NCBI GenBank assembly: GCA_934149165.1 | Contig: CAKPDY010000002.1 | Coordinates: 26,024 to 90,023 of the forward strand | Source of the DNA: an uncultured Clostridia bacterium | GTDB taxonomy: Bacteria; Bacillota; Clostridia; TANB77; CAG-508 | Length of the DNA stretch: 64,000 nucleotides | Direction of reading: 5' to 3' | Part shown: piece by piece, positions 19,904 to 28,499 of the stretch | Layout: each line of letters begins with the position of its first letter | How positions within the stretch are numbered: the stretch's first letter is position 1 | Notes under the pieces: model-generated | Database searches by the model: none | What the model was told of the DNA's origin: nothing | Seen by the model: the letters and a program-made list of their open reading frames with translations, nothing else | Program-made: the position numbers and the translations under genes

Positions 19904-21703
19904 TTATGAATTAAAAATTTCTTCAAATTCTTCTCCATCAATTTTTTCTTTCTCAAGTAATACTCCTGCAACAGCATGAAGTTTTTCAATATTGGATTTT
20001 AATATATCTTCTGCATTTTTATATGCATTATCTATAATATTTTTTACTTCTTCATCAATAATCCCAGCTGTTTCTTCAGAGTATTCTTTACCTTGAGAAA
20101 AATCTCTTCCTAAAAATACTTCTTCTTGGTTTGTTCCAAGCATAATAGTACCAATTCTATCACTCATACCATATTTAGTAACCATTGCCCTTGCAATTTT
20201 ACTTGCTCTTTCAATATCATTACTTGCACCTGTTGAAATATCTGCCAATATAAGTTTTTCAGCAACTCTTCCTCCTAGTAATGAAACTATTTGTTCAAGC
20301 ATTTCAGATTTAGACATAAAAGATTTATCTTCTGTTGGTCTATACATAGTATAACCACCAGCCATTCCTCTAGGAACAATTGATATTTGATGTACAGCAT
20401 CTTGTGTTGGTAAGAACCTACTAACAACCGCGTGACCAGCTTCATGATATGCAACTAATTTCTTTTCTTTTTCACTTCTAACCCTTGTTTTCTTTTCTGG
20501 TCCCATTGTAACTTTTACCATTGCATCTTCAATTTCTGCCATATTTATTTCTGTTTTATTTCTCCTAGCAGCAAGTAATGCTGCTTCATTTAATACATTT
20601 TCTAAATCTGCTCCTGAAAAACCTGATGTATTTTTTGCAATAACTTTAAAATCAACATCCGCTCCAATTATTTTCTTTCGTGCATGCACTTCCAAAATAT
20701 CTTCTCTTGCTTTAACATCTGGTGCAGATACTACTATTTGCCTATCAAATCTACCTGGACGTAATAAAGCTTTATCTAATATATCTGGTCTATTTGTTGC
20801 AGCTAGTACTATAACACCTTCATTTTCTGAAAATCCATCCATTTCAACAAGTAATTGATTTAATGTTTGCTCTCTTTCATCATGTCCTCCACCAACACCT
20901 GCACCTCTTTGGCGTCCTACAGCATCAATTTCATCTATAAAAATTATACATGGTGCACTTTTTTTAGCTTGCTCAAATAAATCCCTTACACGAGAAGCAC
21001 CAACACCTACGAACATTTCAACAAAATCTGAACCACTTATTATAAAAAATGGAACACCAGCTTCACCAGCAACAGCTCTTGCAAGTAATGTTTTACCTGT
21101 TCCAGGATGCCCTACTAAAAGTACACCTTTAGGAATTCTTGCTCCCATATCTGTGAATTTTTTAGGATTTTTTAAGAATTCAACAATTTCTTGTAATTCT
21201 TCTTTTTCTTCATCAACACCTGCAACATCATTAAAAGTAACTCTTGTTTTATCTGATTCATTCATTATTTTAGCTTTACTTTTTCCAAATGACATTGATT
21301 TTCCACTACCTTGACCTCTGCTCATTAATATAAACCAAAAAACAAAGAATATTATTAATATTCCAAATGGTGTTAATAACCCTAATATAACCATAAGCCA
21401 AGACTCAGATTTTTCCGTTACATTTAGCTGATTATTTTTCATCGGCTCACTTAATGTATTCATAAAATTTTCCATATTTGGTATATTAACTTCTTTTTGT
21501 ATATTTTCATCTTTTAATTTTACAACAGCAGAGTCACCTGATGAACTAATTTCAATGCTTTCAACTTGGTTTGATTCAATTTTTGAAACTAATTCAGAAT
21601 ATGAAAGTTTTCTATCACCGTTTTCTAAAATTGATGAAATTAGTACTATGAAAATTAATCCTATTACTAGCCATATTGCTAATGTTTTTATACTATTCTT
21701 CAA
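19904..21703 (-). CDS. ftsH: ATP-dependent membrane zinc metalloprotease FtsH
   Basis: A 599-residue AAA+ protease. Membrane segments at about 8-25 and 102-126 enclose a small external domain. Walker A is GHPGTGKT (198-205) and Walker B is FIDEIDAVG. The second region of homology (AATNRPDILDKALLRPGRFD) and the zinc-site motif HEAGH (420-424) follow. It forms a hexamer in the membrane and degrades misfolded membrane and regulatory proteins. The start is TTG, eight bases after AAAGGAGG. It is usually next to tilS and hpt in Firmicutes, and tilS lies upstream here, which supports a conserved neighbourhood. The protein ends soon after the protease domain, as in short clostridial forms. Confidence 0.97.
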   Translation of the reverse strand: MKNSIKTLAIWLVIGLIFIVLISSILENGDRKLSYSELVSKIESNQVESIEISSSGDSAVVKLKDENIQKEVNIPNMENFMNTLSEPMKNNQLNVTEKSESWLMVILGLLTPFGILIIFFVFWFILMSRGQGSGKSMSFGKSKAKIMNESDKTRVTFNDVAGVDEEKEELQEIVEFLKNPKKFTDMGARIPKGVLLVGHPGTGKTLLARAVAGEAGVPFFIISGSDFVEMFVGVGASRVRDLFEQAKKSAPCIIFIDEIDAVGRQRGAGVGGGHDEREQTLNQLLVEMDGFSENEGVIVLAATNRPDILDKALLRPGRFDRQIVVSAPDVKAREDILEVHARKKIIGADVDFKVIAKNTSGFSGADLENVLNEAALLAARRNKTEINMAEIEDAMVKVTMGPEKKTRVRSEKEKKLVAYHEAGHAVVSRFLPTQDAVHQISIVPRGMAGGYTMYRPTEDKSFMSKSEMLEQIVSLLGGRVAEKLILADISTGASNDIERASKIARAMVTKYGMSDRIGTIMLGTNQEEVFLGRDFSQGKEYSEETAGIIDEEVKNIIDNAYKNAEDILKSNIEKLHAVAGVLLEKEKIDGEEFEEIFNS

Positions 21704-22044
21704 ATTTATACCTCCTTTTTGTATTTTTTATTATTCATTCTTAAATTATTAATAAAAATCTATCACACACTATAACATAATTCTACCCACAATTCAAGCT
21801 ATTACACGAAACTTTTACATTACAATTTTTTACATTTTTTTCTTTGTTAGGGAAATACATATTTCAAATTTTATTGTAACAAAAAAGTAATAAAATCGTA
21901 AAATAATTTCAAAATTTTATTACTTTTTTATACAAATATTTATTATTGATTTTAATTTCTTATTTCCGTAAGTATTTTTATTTAATATATATTATAATTA
22001 AATATTAGTTTAATATTACAAAACCATTATTTCCGTAAAAAAAT
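21704..22044. other. 341-base gap between tilS and ftsH
   Basis: The gap is AT-rich with no convincing open frame. It contains one long perfect hairpin (21881-21930, listed separately) and the ftsH ribosome site. Two copies of TTATTTCCGTAA, at about 21960 and 22028, are the only other repeated words noticed. Confidence 0.5.
21881..21930 (-). terminator. Hairpin terminator downstream of tilS
   Basis: AAAAAAGTAATAAAAT (21881-21896) pairs perfectly with ATTTTATTACTTTTTT (21914-21929), leaving a 17-base loop. It has runs of A and T at the base on both strands, so it may act in either direction. Confidence 0.55.
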
Positions 22045-23080
22045 TTAAATTTTTTGAAATAAAATTTTTCCACATTTAACCATTACTTTTATATTCTTTT
22101 TTGGTGTTAAGAATTTATTTCCAATATTTCTTTTACACATAGTAACAATATCATCCACATGTACCTTTTCAATTCCTTGAGTACTACCTAATACAATTTC
22201 AATAGATTTTAAAACAACTCTATTTTGTATTACTTTATTAAGATTATTAAATTTTTTTAAATCTAATGTTAGTTTAATATCTTCACTATTTGTACCTAAA
22301 TTACTATCTGTACACATATTAATATTTTCATTATTATTTTTAACAATTAATTCATTTTTCATAACATTTTCTGTATAAGTTTGTAAAAAATCACTTTCCT
22401 GTCTTGCTAAACTAGAAAGTTTATTTAATGACTGTATAATGTTAGGATTAAATAATTCCTTAATTTCTGGAATAATTATATTTCTAATTTTGTTTCTAGT
22501 ATAAATATTTTCAAAATTTGACATATCTATTTTGGGATTTAAATTATACTTTTTACAATATTCCTCAATTTCACTTCTTTCACATTCAATAATTGGTCTA
22601 ATAAATTTACCATCTCGTATTGGTTCTATCCCTTTAATACCAGATGTTCCACTTCCTCTAAATATATTCATCAAAACAGTTTCTGCATTATCATTTGCAT
22701 TATGAGCTGTTGCTATTTTATTTGAATTACTTTTTTGTAGTACTTCTTCAAAAAAACAATACCTAGCATTTCTACCTGCTTGTTCTGTTCCAATCTTTTC
22801 AATAACAGATTTTTCTATTACATTAACTTTTTTTACATAACAATCTATTCCATTATTTTTACAAAAATTTTGAACATACCCGTGTTTCCTCATCTGCCTC
22901 TTTGCGAATCATATGATTTATATGTGCCACATATATTTCAATTTCTAGAGTTTTTCTTAATTCATTTAATATATGCAATAAACACATAGAATCTGGTCCA
23001 CCTGATACTCCAACAACAATTTTATCACCTTTTTCTATTAACATATACTTTTTTATTGTATTTAGCACTTTCTTTATCAT
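22045..23080 (-). CDS. tilS: tRNA(Ile)-lysidine synthetase, read through one +1 shift at CGG
   Basis: Two overlapping frames (22859-23080 and 22045-22893) join at an in-frame CGG (22882-22880) into a 344-residue TilS. The PP-loop SGGPDS lies at 26-31. HINHMIRKEADEET comes before the break. The second half carries the family's TAHNANDNAETVLMNIFRGSG block, GIKGIEPIRDGKFIRPI and TRNKIRN. The enzyme converts C34 of tRNA-Ile(CAU) to lysidine so that it reads AUA, a codon used heavily here, and is normally essential. Skipping the C yields EET-G-YVQNFCKNNG. The C-terminal domain is short compared with the E. coli protein. The ATG at 23080 follows AAAGGAAATG. Confidence 0.88.
22880..22882 (-). other. 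In-frame CGG, +1 shift site 4 (TilS residue 67)
   Basis: In frame the codons read GAA-ACA-CGG-GTA and stop six codons later. Skipping the C gives ACA-GGG-TAT-GTT (T-G-Y-V), which continues into the conserved part of the TilS N-terminal domain. Confidence 0.85.
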
Positions 23081-23237
23081 ATTATTTCATTTCCTTTACT
23101 GGTAAATTTTAAATTTAATTACAATTATAACATATATAACAAAAAAATACAAAAAATTTATAAAAAATACTTGAATAATAAAATATTTAATAATATAATA
23201 TCTATATATAGCAAAAGATGAAATAAGGAGAGATTAT

Positions 23238-24278
23238 ATGGAATTAATTAAAGATATTTATTTTAATACAGATAAGCTTGTTGAAAATACAAAAGTAAAG
23301 GTTTCTTACACTGGAAAATTCTACCAGGGAAACAATGAAAAAGTTTTTATCCACTATGGATATGGAGAAAATTGGAACAATGTAAATGAAGTAGAAATGA
23401 AAAAAACAGATTTAGGATATCAGACTGAAATAAACTTATTGGGTGGTGATACTTTAAACTTCTGTTTTAAAAATCAAAATAATGAATGGGATAATAATTG
23501 TGGTAAAAACTATGTTTTCAACATCGAAAAAGCAACTGTTAATAATTTTGGAAAAACTACTGTTGGTATAAAAAAGGAAAATAATACGCTATTGGGAAAA
23601 GCATTTGGAAAAACAAATGATAATTCATCTGTAGAAAAAAATATAGGAAATATTTTTTGGAACTCTAGTAAAGTAGAAAATAAAAATGAATTTAATAATG
23701 TAAAACCACAAACATCTGGTGTTACAGAAAATACTATACCAGTTGGAATTCCAACAAGTATTGATACTTTCATAAATAAAAATCAATGTGGTATCAATTC
23801 AAATGATAATGGAAATATTAAAACAACCTGTAAAATAGGTAGTGAAATTCAATCAAATACCAAACCAAACGAAATACCTTTTTCTAACAAAGGAAATGTT
23901 GATGTTTTTGGAAATTCTGTTGTAAATAATATACACACAAATTCTAACATAAATAACATTAACGAATTTAATAAAAATGGTACAAATAACATTGGTATTA
24001 ATGCAAAAATTTCAACACCAAATGGTGTTTCTGGAATTAATGCTACCACAGTACAAAATCCTGGTAATAATGTAAATACAAACACTGCAACTAAATTCAT
24101 ACCAGTTAACAACACACAACAACAAAGTACAGCACTAGCAGTAGTAAATACAGGTTTTCAAAAAACTATTATATGGACTAAAAAAATTAAAACAAGTGTA
24201 TGCAAATTTTTCTCATATGTTCCAAAATTAATTTCTGGAAATTATAAAAGAAAAGTAGAAAATAAACAACAAAAATAA
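23238..24278 (+). CDS. Asn-rich protein with N-terminal CBM25/53-type carbohydrate-binding module
   Basis: A 346-residue protein. Residues 1-95 resemble starch/glycogen-binding modules of the CBM25/CBM53 group (VSYTGKFYQGNN, FIHYGYGENWNNV, DTLNFCFKNQNNEWDNNCG, KNYVFNIE). Residues 100-300 are a low-complexity Asn/Thr/Gly-rich linker. The last 40 residues are basic and aromatic (KTIIWTKKIKTSVCKFFSYV). There is no signal peptide, so the module probably binds an intracellular polysaccharide such as glycogen, unless the basic tail directs it to the membrane. The start follows AAGGAGAG. It is a single-gene transcript with its own terminator. No enzyme domain is present; function beyond binding is unknown. 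Confidence 0.7.
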   Translation: MELIKDIYFNTDKLVENTKVKVSYTGKFYQGNNEKVFIHYGYGENWNNVNEVEMKKTDLGYQTEINLLGGDTLNFCFKNQNNEWDNNCGKNYVFNIEKATVNNFGKTTVGIKKENNTLLGKAFGKTNDNSSVEKNIGNIFWNSSKVENKNEFNNVKPQTSGVTENTIPVGIPTSIDTFINKNQCGINSNDNGNIKTTCKIGSEIQSNTKPNEIPFSNKGNVDVFGNSVVNNIHTNSNINNINEFNKNGTNNIGINAKISTPNGVSGINATTVQNPGNNVNTNTATKFIPVNNTQQQSTALAVVNTGFQKTIIWTKKIKTSVCKFFSYVPKLISGNYKRKVENKQQK

Positions 24279-24281
24279 AAT

Positions 24282-24332
24282 AAAAAACATTTCTTAACTG
24301 TGTTTAAAACACAATTTTAAGAAATGTTTTTT
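24282..24332. terminator. Bidirectional terminator
   Basis: AAAAAACATTTCTTAA (24282-24297) pairs perfectly with TTAAGAAATGTTTTTT (24317-24332). It lies between the convergent carbohydrate-binding and SDR genes and can serve both. Confidence 0.8.
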
Positions 24333-24337
24333 ACTTT

Positions 24338-25072
24338 TTATATAACCCAACCACCATTAATAGAAATAATTTGACCTGTAGTATAATCATCTTCAATAAG
24401 CCATTTTACACAATTAGTTATACTACGTGGTGTTCCTATTTTTTCTAATGGAATTTCACTTTTTATATTATTTATATCTTTTTCAGATAAACTTGCATTC
24501 ATACTGGTATCAATAATTCCTGGTGCAATACTATTTACTCTAATATTAGAAGGTCCCAATTCTTTTGCAAGAGATTTAGTCATGCCATCTAACCCAGCCT
24601 TTGCAACTGAATAATGCACCTCACATGAAGCTCCAACAATTCCCCATATAGATGAAATATTTATTATACAACCACTTTTACACCCAATCATATATTTCAC
24701 TGTTTCTTGCGTTGTATAAAAAGCAGATGTTAAGTTTGTTTGTATCATATTATTCCAATCATTATCTGTCAAATCTGTAAATAATTTCACTTGTGAAATT
24801 CCAGCATTATTAATTAGAACATCTATCTTACCAAACTTTTGTATTATAAAATTTATTAATGTTTTAACTTCACATCTTTTAGTAATATCTGCTTTAAAAA
24901 TTTCAATAATTATATTATCTTTCTTTAATTCCTCTTTTATCTCATTTGCTTTTTTTTCTGATTTATTATAATTTAATATTACATTGTAACCACTTCTTGC
25001 TAACTCAATTACAATATTTGAGCCAATTCCACCAGCTCCACCTGTTACTAATATTACCTTATTTTTTTTCAT
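24338..25072 (-). CDS. FabG-like short-chain dehydrogenase/reductase
   Basis: A 244-residue classical SDR. The cofactor motif is TGGAGGIG near the N-terminus. INNAG follows, then the catalytic serine in NISSIWG and the Tyr-Lys pair in YSVAKAG. The C-terminus ends in GQIISINGGWVI as in 3-oxoacyl-ACP reductases. It would reduce a 3-keto substrate with NAD(P)H. There are no other fatty-acid synthesis genes nearby, so a role outside the main FabG pathway is possible; specificity cannot be read from sequence. The ATG follows AGAGAGG. It is the only gene of its transcript, ending at the bidirectional hairpin. Confidence 0.88.
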   Translation of the reverse strand: MKKNKVILVTGGAGGIGSNIVIELARSGYNVILNYNKSEKKANEIKEELKKDNIIIEIFKADITKRCEVKTLINFIIQKFGKIDVLINNAGISQVKLFTDLTDNDWNNMIQTNLTSAFYTTQETVKYMIGCKSGCIINISSIWGIVGASCEVHYSVAKAGLDGMTKSLAKELGPSNIRVNSIAPGIIDTSMNASLSEKDINNIKSEIPLEKIGTPRSITNCVKWLIEDDYTTGQIISINGGWVI

Positions 25073-25198
25073 AATTACCTCTCTTACAAAATTAAATATA
25101 GTAGACTTACTTTTTTTATTTTGTTATTTATTATTAATAAATTTTTTATATAAAAAAAGCCAATGATTAAGAATTTTTCAAAATCATTGACCTTTATA

Positions 25199-25275
25199 TG
25201 GAGCCACTTCTCAGATTCGAACTGAGGACCCCCGCATTACAAGTGCGGTGCTCTGGCCAACTGAGCTAAAGTGGC
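25199..25275 (-). tRNA. tRNA-Thr(TGT)
   Basis: The minus strand folds as a cloverleaf with acceptor GCCACTT paired to AAGTGGC, anticodon stem CCGCA/TGCGG, anticodon TGT, a GTTCGAATC T-arm and an encoded CCA. It is third in a Lys-Glu-Thr cluster. Confidence 0.97.
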
Positions 25276-25279
25276 ATTC

Positions 25280-25354
25280 TGGTGACCCGTACGGGAATCG
25301 AACCCATGTCTCCGCCGTGAAAGGGCGATGTCTTAACCGCTTGACCAACGGGCC
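25280..25354 (-). tRNA. tRNA-Glu(TTC)
   Basis: Minus-strand cloverleaf with acceptor GGCCCGT/ACGGGTC (one G-T pair), anticodon loop CTTTCAC with anticodon TTC, GTTCGATTC T-arm and encoded CCA. Confidence 0.97.
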
Positions 25355-25405
25355 AGAATTTAATAATATATTCTAGGATTTAAGTTTATGCTTAAATCCT
25401 AGTTT

Positions 25406-25481
25406 TGGTGAGCCATCGCGGATTCGAACCGCGGACAACTTGATTAAAAGTCAAGTGCTCTACCACCTGAGCTAATGACCC
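25406..25481 (-). tRNA. tRNA-Lys(TTT)
   Basis: Minus-strand cloverleaf with anticodon stem ACTTGA/TCAAGT, loop CTTTTAA, anticodon TTT, GTTCGAATC T-arm and encoded CCA. It is the promoter-proximal tRNA of the cluster. Confidence 0.97.
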
Positions 25482-25531
25482 AAATTTTAGTGTCTTGCAC
25501 TATTTGGTGCGTATTGGTTAACGCAGTTATT

Positions 25532-25560
25532 ATTTTAATCTATTTGTTGTAATTTGTCAA
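25532..25560 (-). promoter_or_regulatory. Promoter of the tRNA Lys-Glu-Thr cluster
   Basis: On the minus strand TTGACA (25560-25555) and TAAAAT (25537-25532) have a 17-base spacer and lie about 50 bases before tRNA-Lys. Confidence 0.75.
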
Positions 25561-25632
25561 TACTTTTTTGAAATTTTTGTAAATTTTTTGTAATTTTTTT
25601 ATAAACGTTAATTTTTCAGAAAATAAAGAGCC

Positions 25633-25679
25633 TTATGAAGAAGAAATTGGAATAAATATTCCAATTTTCCTTTTCATAA
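25633..25679 (-). terminator. Hairpin terminator after dnaB
   Basis: TTATGAAGAAGAAATTGGAATA pairs with the complementary arm ending at 25679 (core AAATTGGAATA/TATTCCAATTT), 25 bases past the dnaB stop codon. Confidence 0.65.
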
Positions 25680-25703
25680 CAAAACATAATACTTCAAAAG
25701 TTA

Positions 25704-27033
25704 CTACATGTGTTGCTCCAAATTAGCAAATTTAGTAAAACTACCAAGCCATGCAAGCTCAACAGTTCCTGTTGAACCAGCTCTGTGTTTTGCAAGAATT
25801 ACTTCTGCAACATTTTTCTTTTCACTGTCTTGATTATAATAATCATCTCTATACAAAAACATAACAATATCTGCATCTTGCTCTATAGAACCAGATTCAC
25901 GAAGGTCTGAAAGCATTGGTCTATGGTCTGGTCTTTGTTCTGGAGCACGTGATAATTGTGAAAGTGCAATAACTGGAACATTAATTTCTTTTGCCAAAAT
26001 TTTAAGTGAACGACTAATTTCTGCAATTTCCTGTTCACGGCTTCCGTCCTCTTTTATTACTTCCTTGTACAAGTTGCAAATAGTCTATTATAACTAACCC
26101 TATGTTTTTTTCAATTTTCATTTTTCTGCACTTTGCACGAATTTCCATTATAGAAATACCTGGTGTATCATCTATAAAAATTTGTGCTTCAGATAAAATT
26201 CCAGAAGCTTGTGCTAATTTTACCCAATCATCATCTTCAATCTTACCTGTTCTAACTTTATTGCTATCAACCAAAGCCTCACTACATAAAATTCTGTTAG
26301 CCATTTGTTCCTTAGACATCTCTAAACTAAATATTGCAACAGGTGTTTTTGCTCTAATAGCTGCATTTGTTGCAATATTTAATGCAAATGCAGATTTTCC
26401 CATTGCTGGACGAGCTGCAACTAATATTAAATCTGAACCATGAAGTCCTGCTGTTTTATAATCTAAATCTATAAATCCAGTTGGAATTCCTGTTATATGT
26501 TGTTTTCTATTATATAACTCTTCCAATTGAATAAACGTATCTACTAAAATATCTTTCATAGAACTATAACCCTTTTTATTTCTATTTTGCATAACATTAA
26601 AAATCTTTTTTTCCGCATTATCCATAAGTTCTTCAACTTCTTGTGTTTCGTCATATCCTAAAGTTATAAGTTCATTTGCTGTTTTTATTAAAGTTCTTAA
26701 TGTAGATTTTTCTTCAACAATTTTTATATATTTGTCAACATTTGCAGTAGTTGGAACCTTTTCTGGTAATTCTGCCAAATACTCAAAACCTCCAACTGCT
26801 TCAAATTTCCCCATTGAGGACAATTCAGACTTTAATGTAATAATATCTATTGGCTCTCCTTTATTATATAAATTTAATATAGCACCATATATTATTTTGT
26901 TATCTTCTCTATAAAAGTCATATTCTGAAAGTACCTCTATTGCTGATATTACAGCTTCTTTATCTGTTAGCATACTACCTATTACTGCCTGTTCAGCCTC
27001 TAAATCGTGTGGAGGCACTTTATTAAAATCCAT
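25704..27033 (-). CDS. dnaB: Replicative DNA helicase, read through one +1 shift at CGG
   Basis: Two frames (26035-27063 and 25704-26072) join at an in-frame CGG (26046-26044) into a 442-residue DnaB. The N-terminal primase-binding domain begins MDFNKVPPHDLEAEQAVIGS. The RecA core has Walker A ARPAMGKSAFA and Walker B GLVIIDYLQLV. After the junction come EISRSLKILAKEINVPVIALSQLSR, DLRESGSIEQDADIVMFLYR and AKHRAGSTG. It unwinds DNA at the fork as a hexamer and is essential. The break lies between Walker B and the arginine-containing motifs, so both halves are needed for activity. The ATG at 27033 fits homologues and follows AAGGGAAG. It lies 36 bases after rplI. Confidence 0.93.
26044..26046 (-). 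other. In-frame CGG, +1 shift site 5 (DnaB residue 330)
   Basis: In frame the codons read AGA-GGA-CGG-AAG-CCG-TGA. Skipping the C gives GGA-GGA-AGC-CGT-GAA (G-G-S-R-E) and enters the conserved EISRSLK block. It is the only route to a complete helicase in this window. Confidence 0.9.
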
Positions 27034-27068
27034 ATATACTACTTCCCTTCTTTTTATCCTCAATAATG

Positions 27069-27515
27069 CTATTTGTTTATAACATTTATTTTAACGATTC
27101 CAGAAACTCCTTCAAATAATTTAATTGTAATATTAAAGTCACCTAAATTTTTAATATTTTCATTTAAAACTATTTTCTTTTTATCAACATCAATATTAAA
27201 TTGACTTTTTAATTCTTCTGAAATTTCTTTTGCAGTAACTCCTCCGAAAATTTTTCCATTATCACCTGCTTTAACCTTTATTATTAAAGTTAAATTCTTC
27301 AATTTATTTGCTATTTCTATTGCTTTTTCTTTTTCAACATTTTTTTTGTGTTGAGCAGAATCTTGCTTATTTTTTAATTTACTCATGTTTTCTGCATTTG
27401 CTTCAATAGCAAGCTTTTTTGGAAATAGATAATTACGTGCATATCCATCACTTGCATTTATAACTTCATCTTTTTTTCCAACACCTTTTATATTATCTAA
27501 TAAAATTACTTTCAT
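27069..27515 (-). CDS. rplI: 50S ribosomal protein L9
   Basis: A 148-residue L9 with the diagnostic N-terminus MKVILLDNIKGVGKKDEVI, the glycine/aromatic patch DGYARNYLFPKKLA, a long lysine-rich connecting helix and a C-terminal domain (KIFGGVTAKEIS). It binds 23S rRNA at the base of the L1 stalk and helps maintain reading frame; loss of L9 is known to raise frameshifting in other bacteria. It appears complete, which matters given the frameshift sites in neighbouring genes. It lies 36 bases before dnaB, the usual gdpP-rplI-dnaB arrangement with extra genes inserted between gdpP and rplI. Confidence 0.97.
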   Translation of the reverse strand: MKVILLDNIKGVGKKDEVINASDGYARNYLFPKKLAIEANAENMSKLKNKQDSAQHKKNVEKEKAIEIANKLKNLTLIIKVKAGDNGKIFGGVTAKEISEELKSQFNIDVDKKKIVLNENIKNLGDFNITIKLFEGVSGIVKINVINK

Positions 27516-27587
27516 AAAATCACCCTTTTTTGTAAATATTTTTCTGTTTTATTTTATAACAATTTTGAATTTTTTTCAATACAAATC

Positions 27588-27760
27588 TTGCAGGAAAATG
27601 GGAAAAAGGGCAGATTTGGTTTACTTTACGAATAAAAGTGAACGCTTTAGTTTCCCTGTTCATAGATATAATTTAATTTTCTATGAATTAGGAAAACTAA
27701 AGCGTCCACTTTTTCCCCCTCTGGCAAGCTATAGCTGTTCCCCCATTTTTATTCCTACAG
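27588..27760. ncRNA. Structured intergenic element, possibly 6S-like RNA
   Basis: This gap is GC-richer than its surroundings. A long apical stem pairs 27634-27655 with 27691-27713 (AAAGTGAACGCTTTAG-type arm). An outer, bulged stem pairs AGGAAAATGGG (27592-27602) with CCCATTT...TTCCT (27741-27755). Between them are unpaired G- and C-rich patches and a small AGCTATAGCT hairpin on the 3' side. A rod with closing stem, central bubble and apical stem of about 175 bases recalls 6S RNA. I could not match conserved 6S bases or fix the strand. An 81-codon frame on the plus strand here looks non-coding. Confidence 0.35.
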
Positions 27761-27801
27761 CAAAACAAAAGCTTACCCTTTTTTCTCACTCTTTTTTTTA
27801 T

Positions 27802-28119
27802 TTAACTTAATTTACTTTTAAATATATTTCTTGTTAAATCACTTATCACTGGTATTTCAAAATCTTCCTCTTTGTATGCTTTAACCATTCCTATGATAGT
27901 TAATACAAATATTAATAAGCTTACTATTCCTGATACATATTTTATTACTGGAATTCTTGACAATACAATTGCTGATGCAAATGATATAACTGATAATACA
28001 ATAGATTGGCATGCATGGAATTTTGTTCTGTCATCATTATCTTTAAATCCTAATAAAACTACTAATCCACCTATCCAACCAAATAAATATGCTATAAGTC
28101 CCCTTGCGTTTTGTTTCAT
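27802..28119 (-). CDS. DUF4870-like small membrane protein
   Basis: A 105-residue protein with about three membrane segments (residues 8-25, 42-60, 65-88) and the pattern GLIAYLFGWIGGLVVLLGFKDNDDRTKFHACQS, split here only for description, which is typical of DUF4870/Tic20-like proteins. Function is unknown in the family. The ATG at 28119 has GGGGGTG six bases upstream; the upstream in-frame ATG at 28155 lacks one. It is first in the 3' part of a run of three small membrane-protein genes lying between gdpP and rplI. Confidence 0.75.
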   Translation of the reverse strand: MKQNARGLIAYLFGWIGGLVVLLGFKDNDDRTKFHACQSIVLSVISFASAIVLSRIPVIKYVSGIVSLLIFVLTIIGMVKAYKEEDFEIPVISDLTRNIFKSKLS

Positions 28120-28175
28120 TTTTTCACCCCCTTCTGAACAAAAAATTAAATTCATTATAAATTTTACTATTAATA

Positions 28176-28499
28176 TTACATTTTGTCAAATTTTGTATTC
28201 TTCTTACTTTTAAAAATATACTTATACCAACTATTAAGATATATAACTAAAGTAAGAGGAAAAACAATTATAACCTTCCAATTATAATTAAATGCCTGTT
28301 TAAATTCAAAGTGTAAAACTGATAAAAATGCCCTTGTCATTCCACAATTATAGCATTCTTTTCCAGTTATATTCTTATATATGCATACGCTATGTTTGGA
28401 TTCTATTGGTAAATTATACAATAATAATAATAATAGAATATTTATACATAAGCATATAAATATTCTACATAATATTTTTTTATTATTTATCGTTAACAA
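28176..28499 (-). CDS. DUF2752-family membrane protein
   Basis: A 107-residue protein with membrane segments at about 9-27 and 70-88 and the signature CYNCGMTRAFLSVLHFEFKQA between them, matching the C-P-x-C-G-x-T-R motif region of DUF2752. Function is unknown. It starts with TTG seven bases after AAGGAAA and overlaps the end of the preceding TM2-domain gene by 17 bases, so the two are translationally coupled. DUF2752 and TM2 proteins often occur together in clostridia, which suggests a shared membrane role. Confidence 0.78.
   Translation of the reverse strand: MLTINNKKILCRIFICLCINILLLLLLYNLPIESKHSVCIYKNITGKECYNCGMTRAFLSVLHFEFKQAFNYNWKVIIVFPLTLVIYLNSWYKYIFKSKKNTKFDKM

Noticed and set aside
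25199..25481. CRISPR array or tandem repeat suspected from regular spacing
   Set aside because: The regular blocks are three tRNA genes with encoded CCA ends, not repeats. No CRISPR-like array was seen anywhere in the window.
27565..27810. 81-codon plus-strand frame between rplI and the small membrane genes
   Set aside because: No ribosome site, odd composition, and it coincides with strong inverted repeats; more likely a structured non-coding element.
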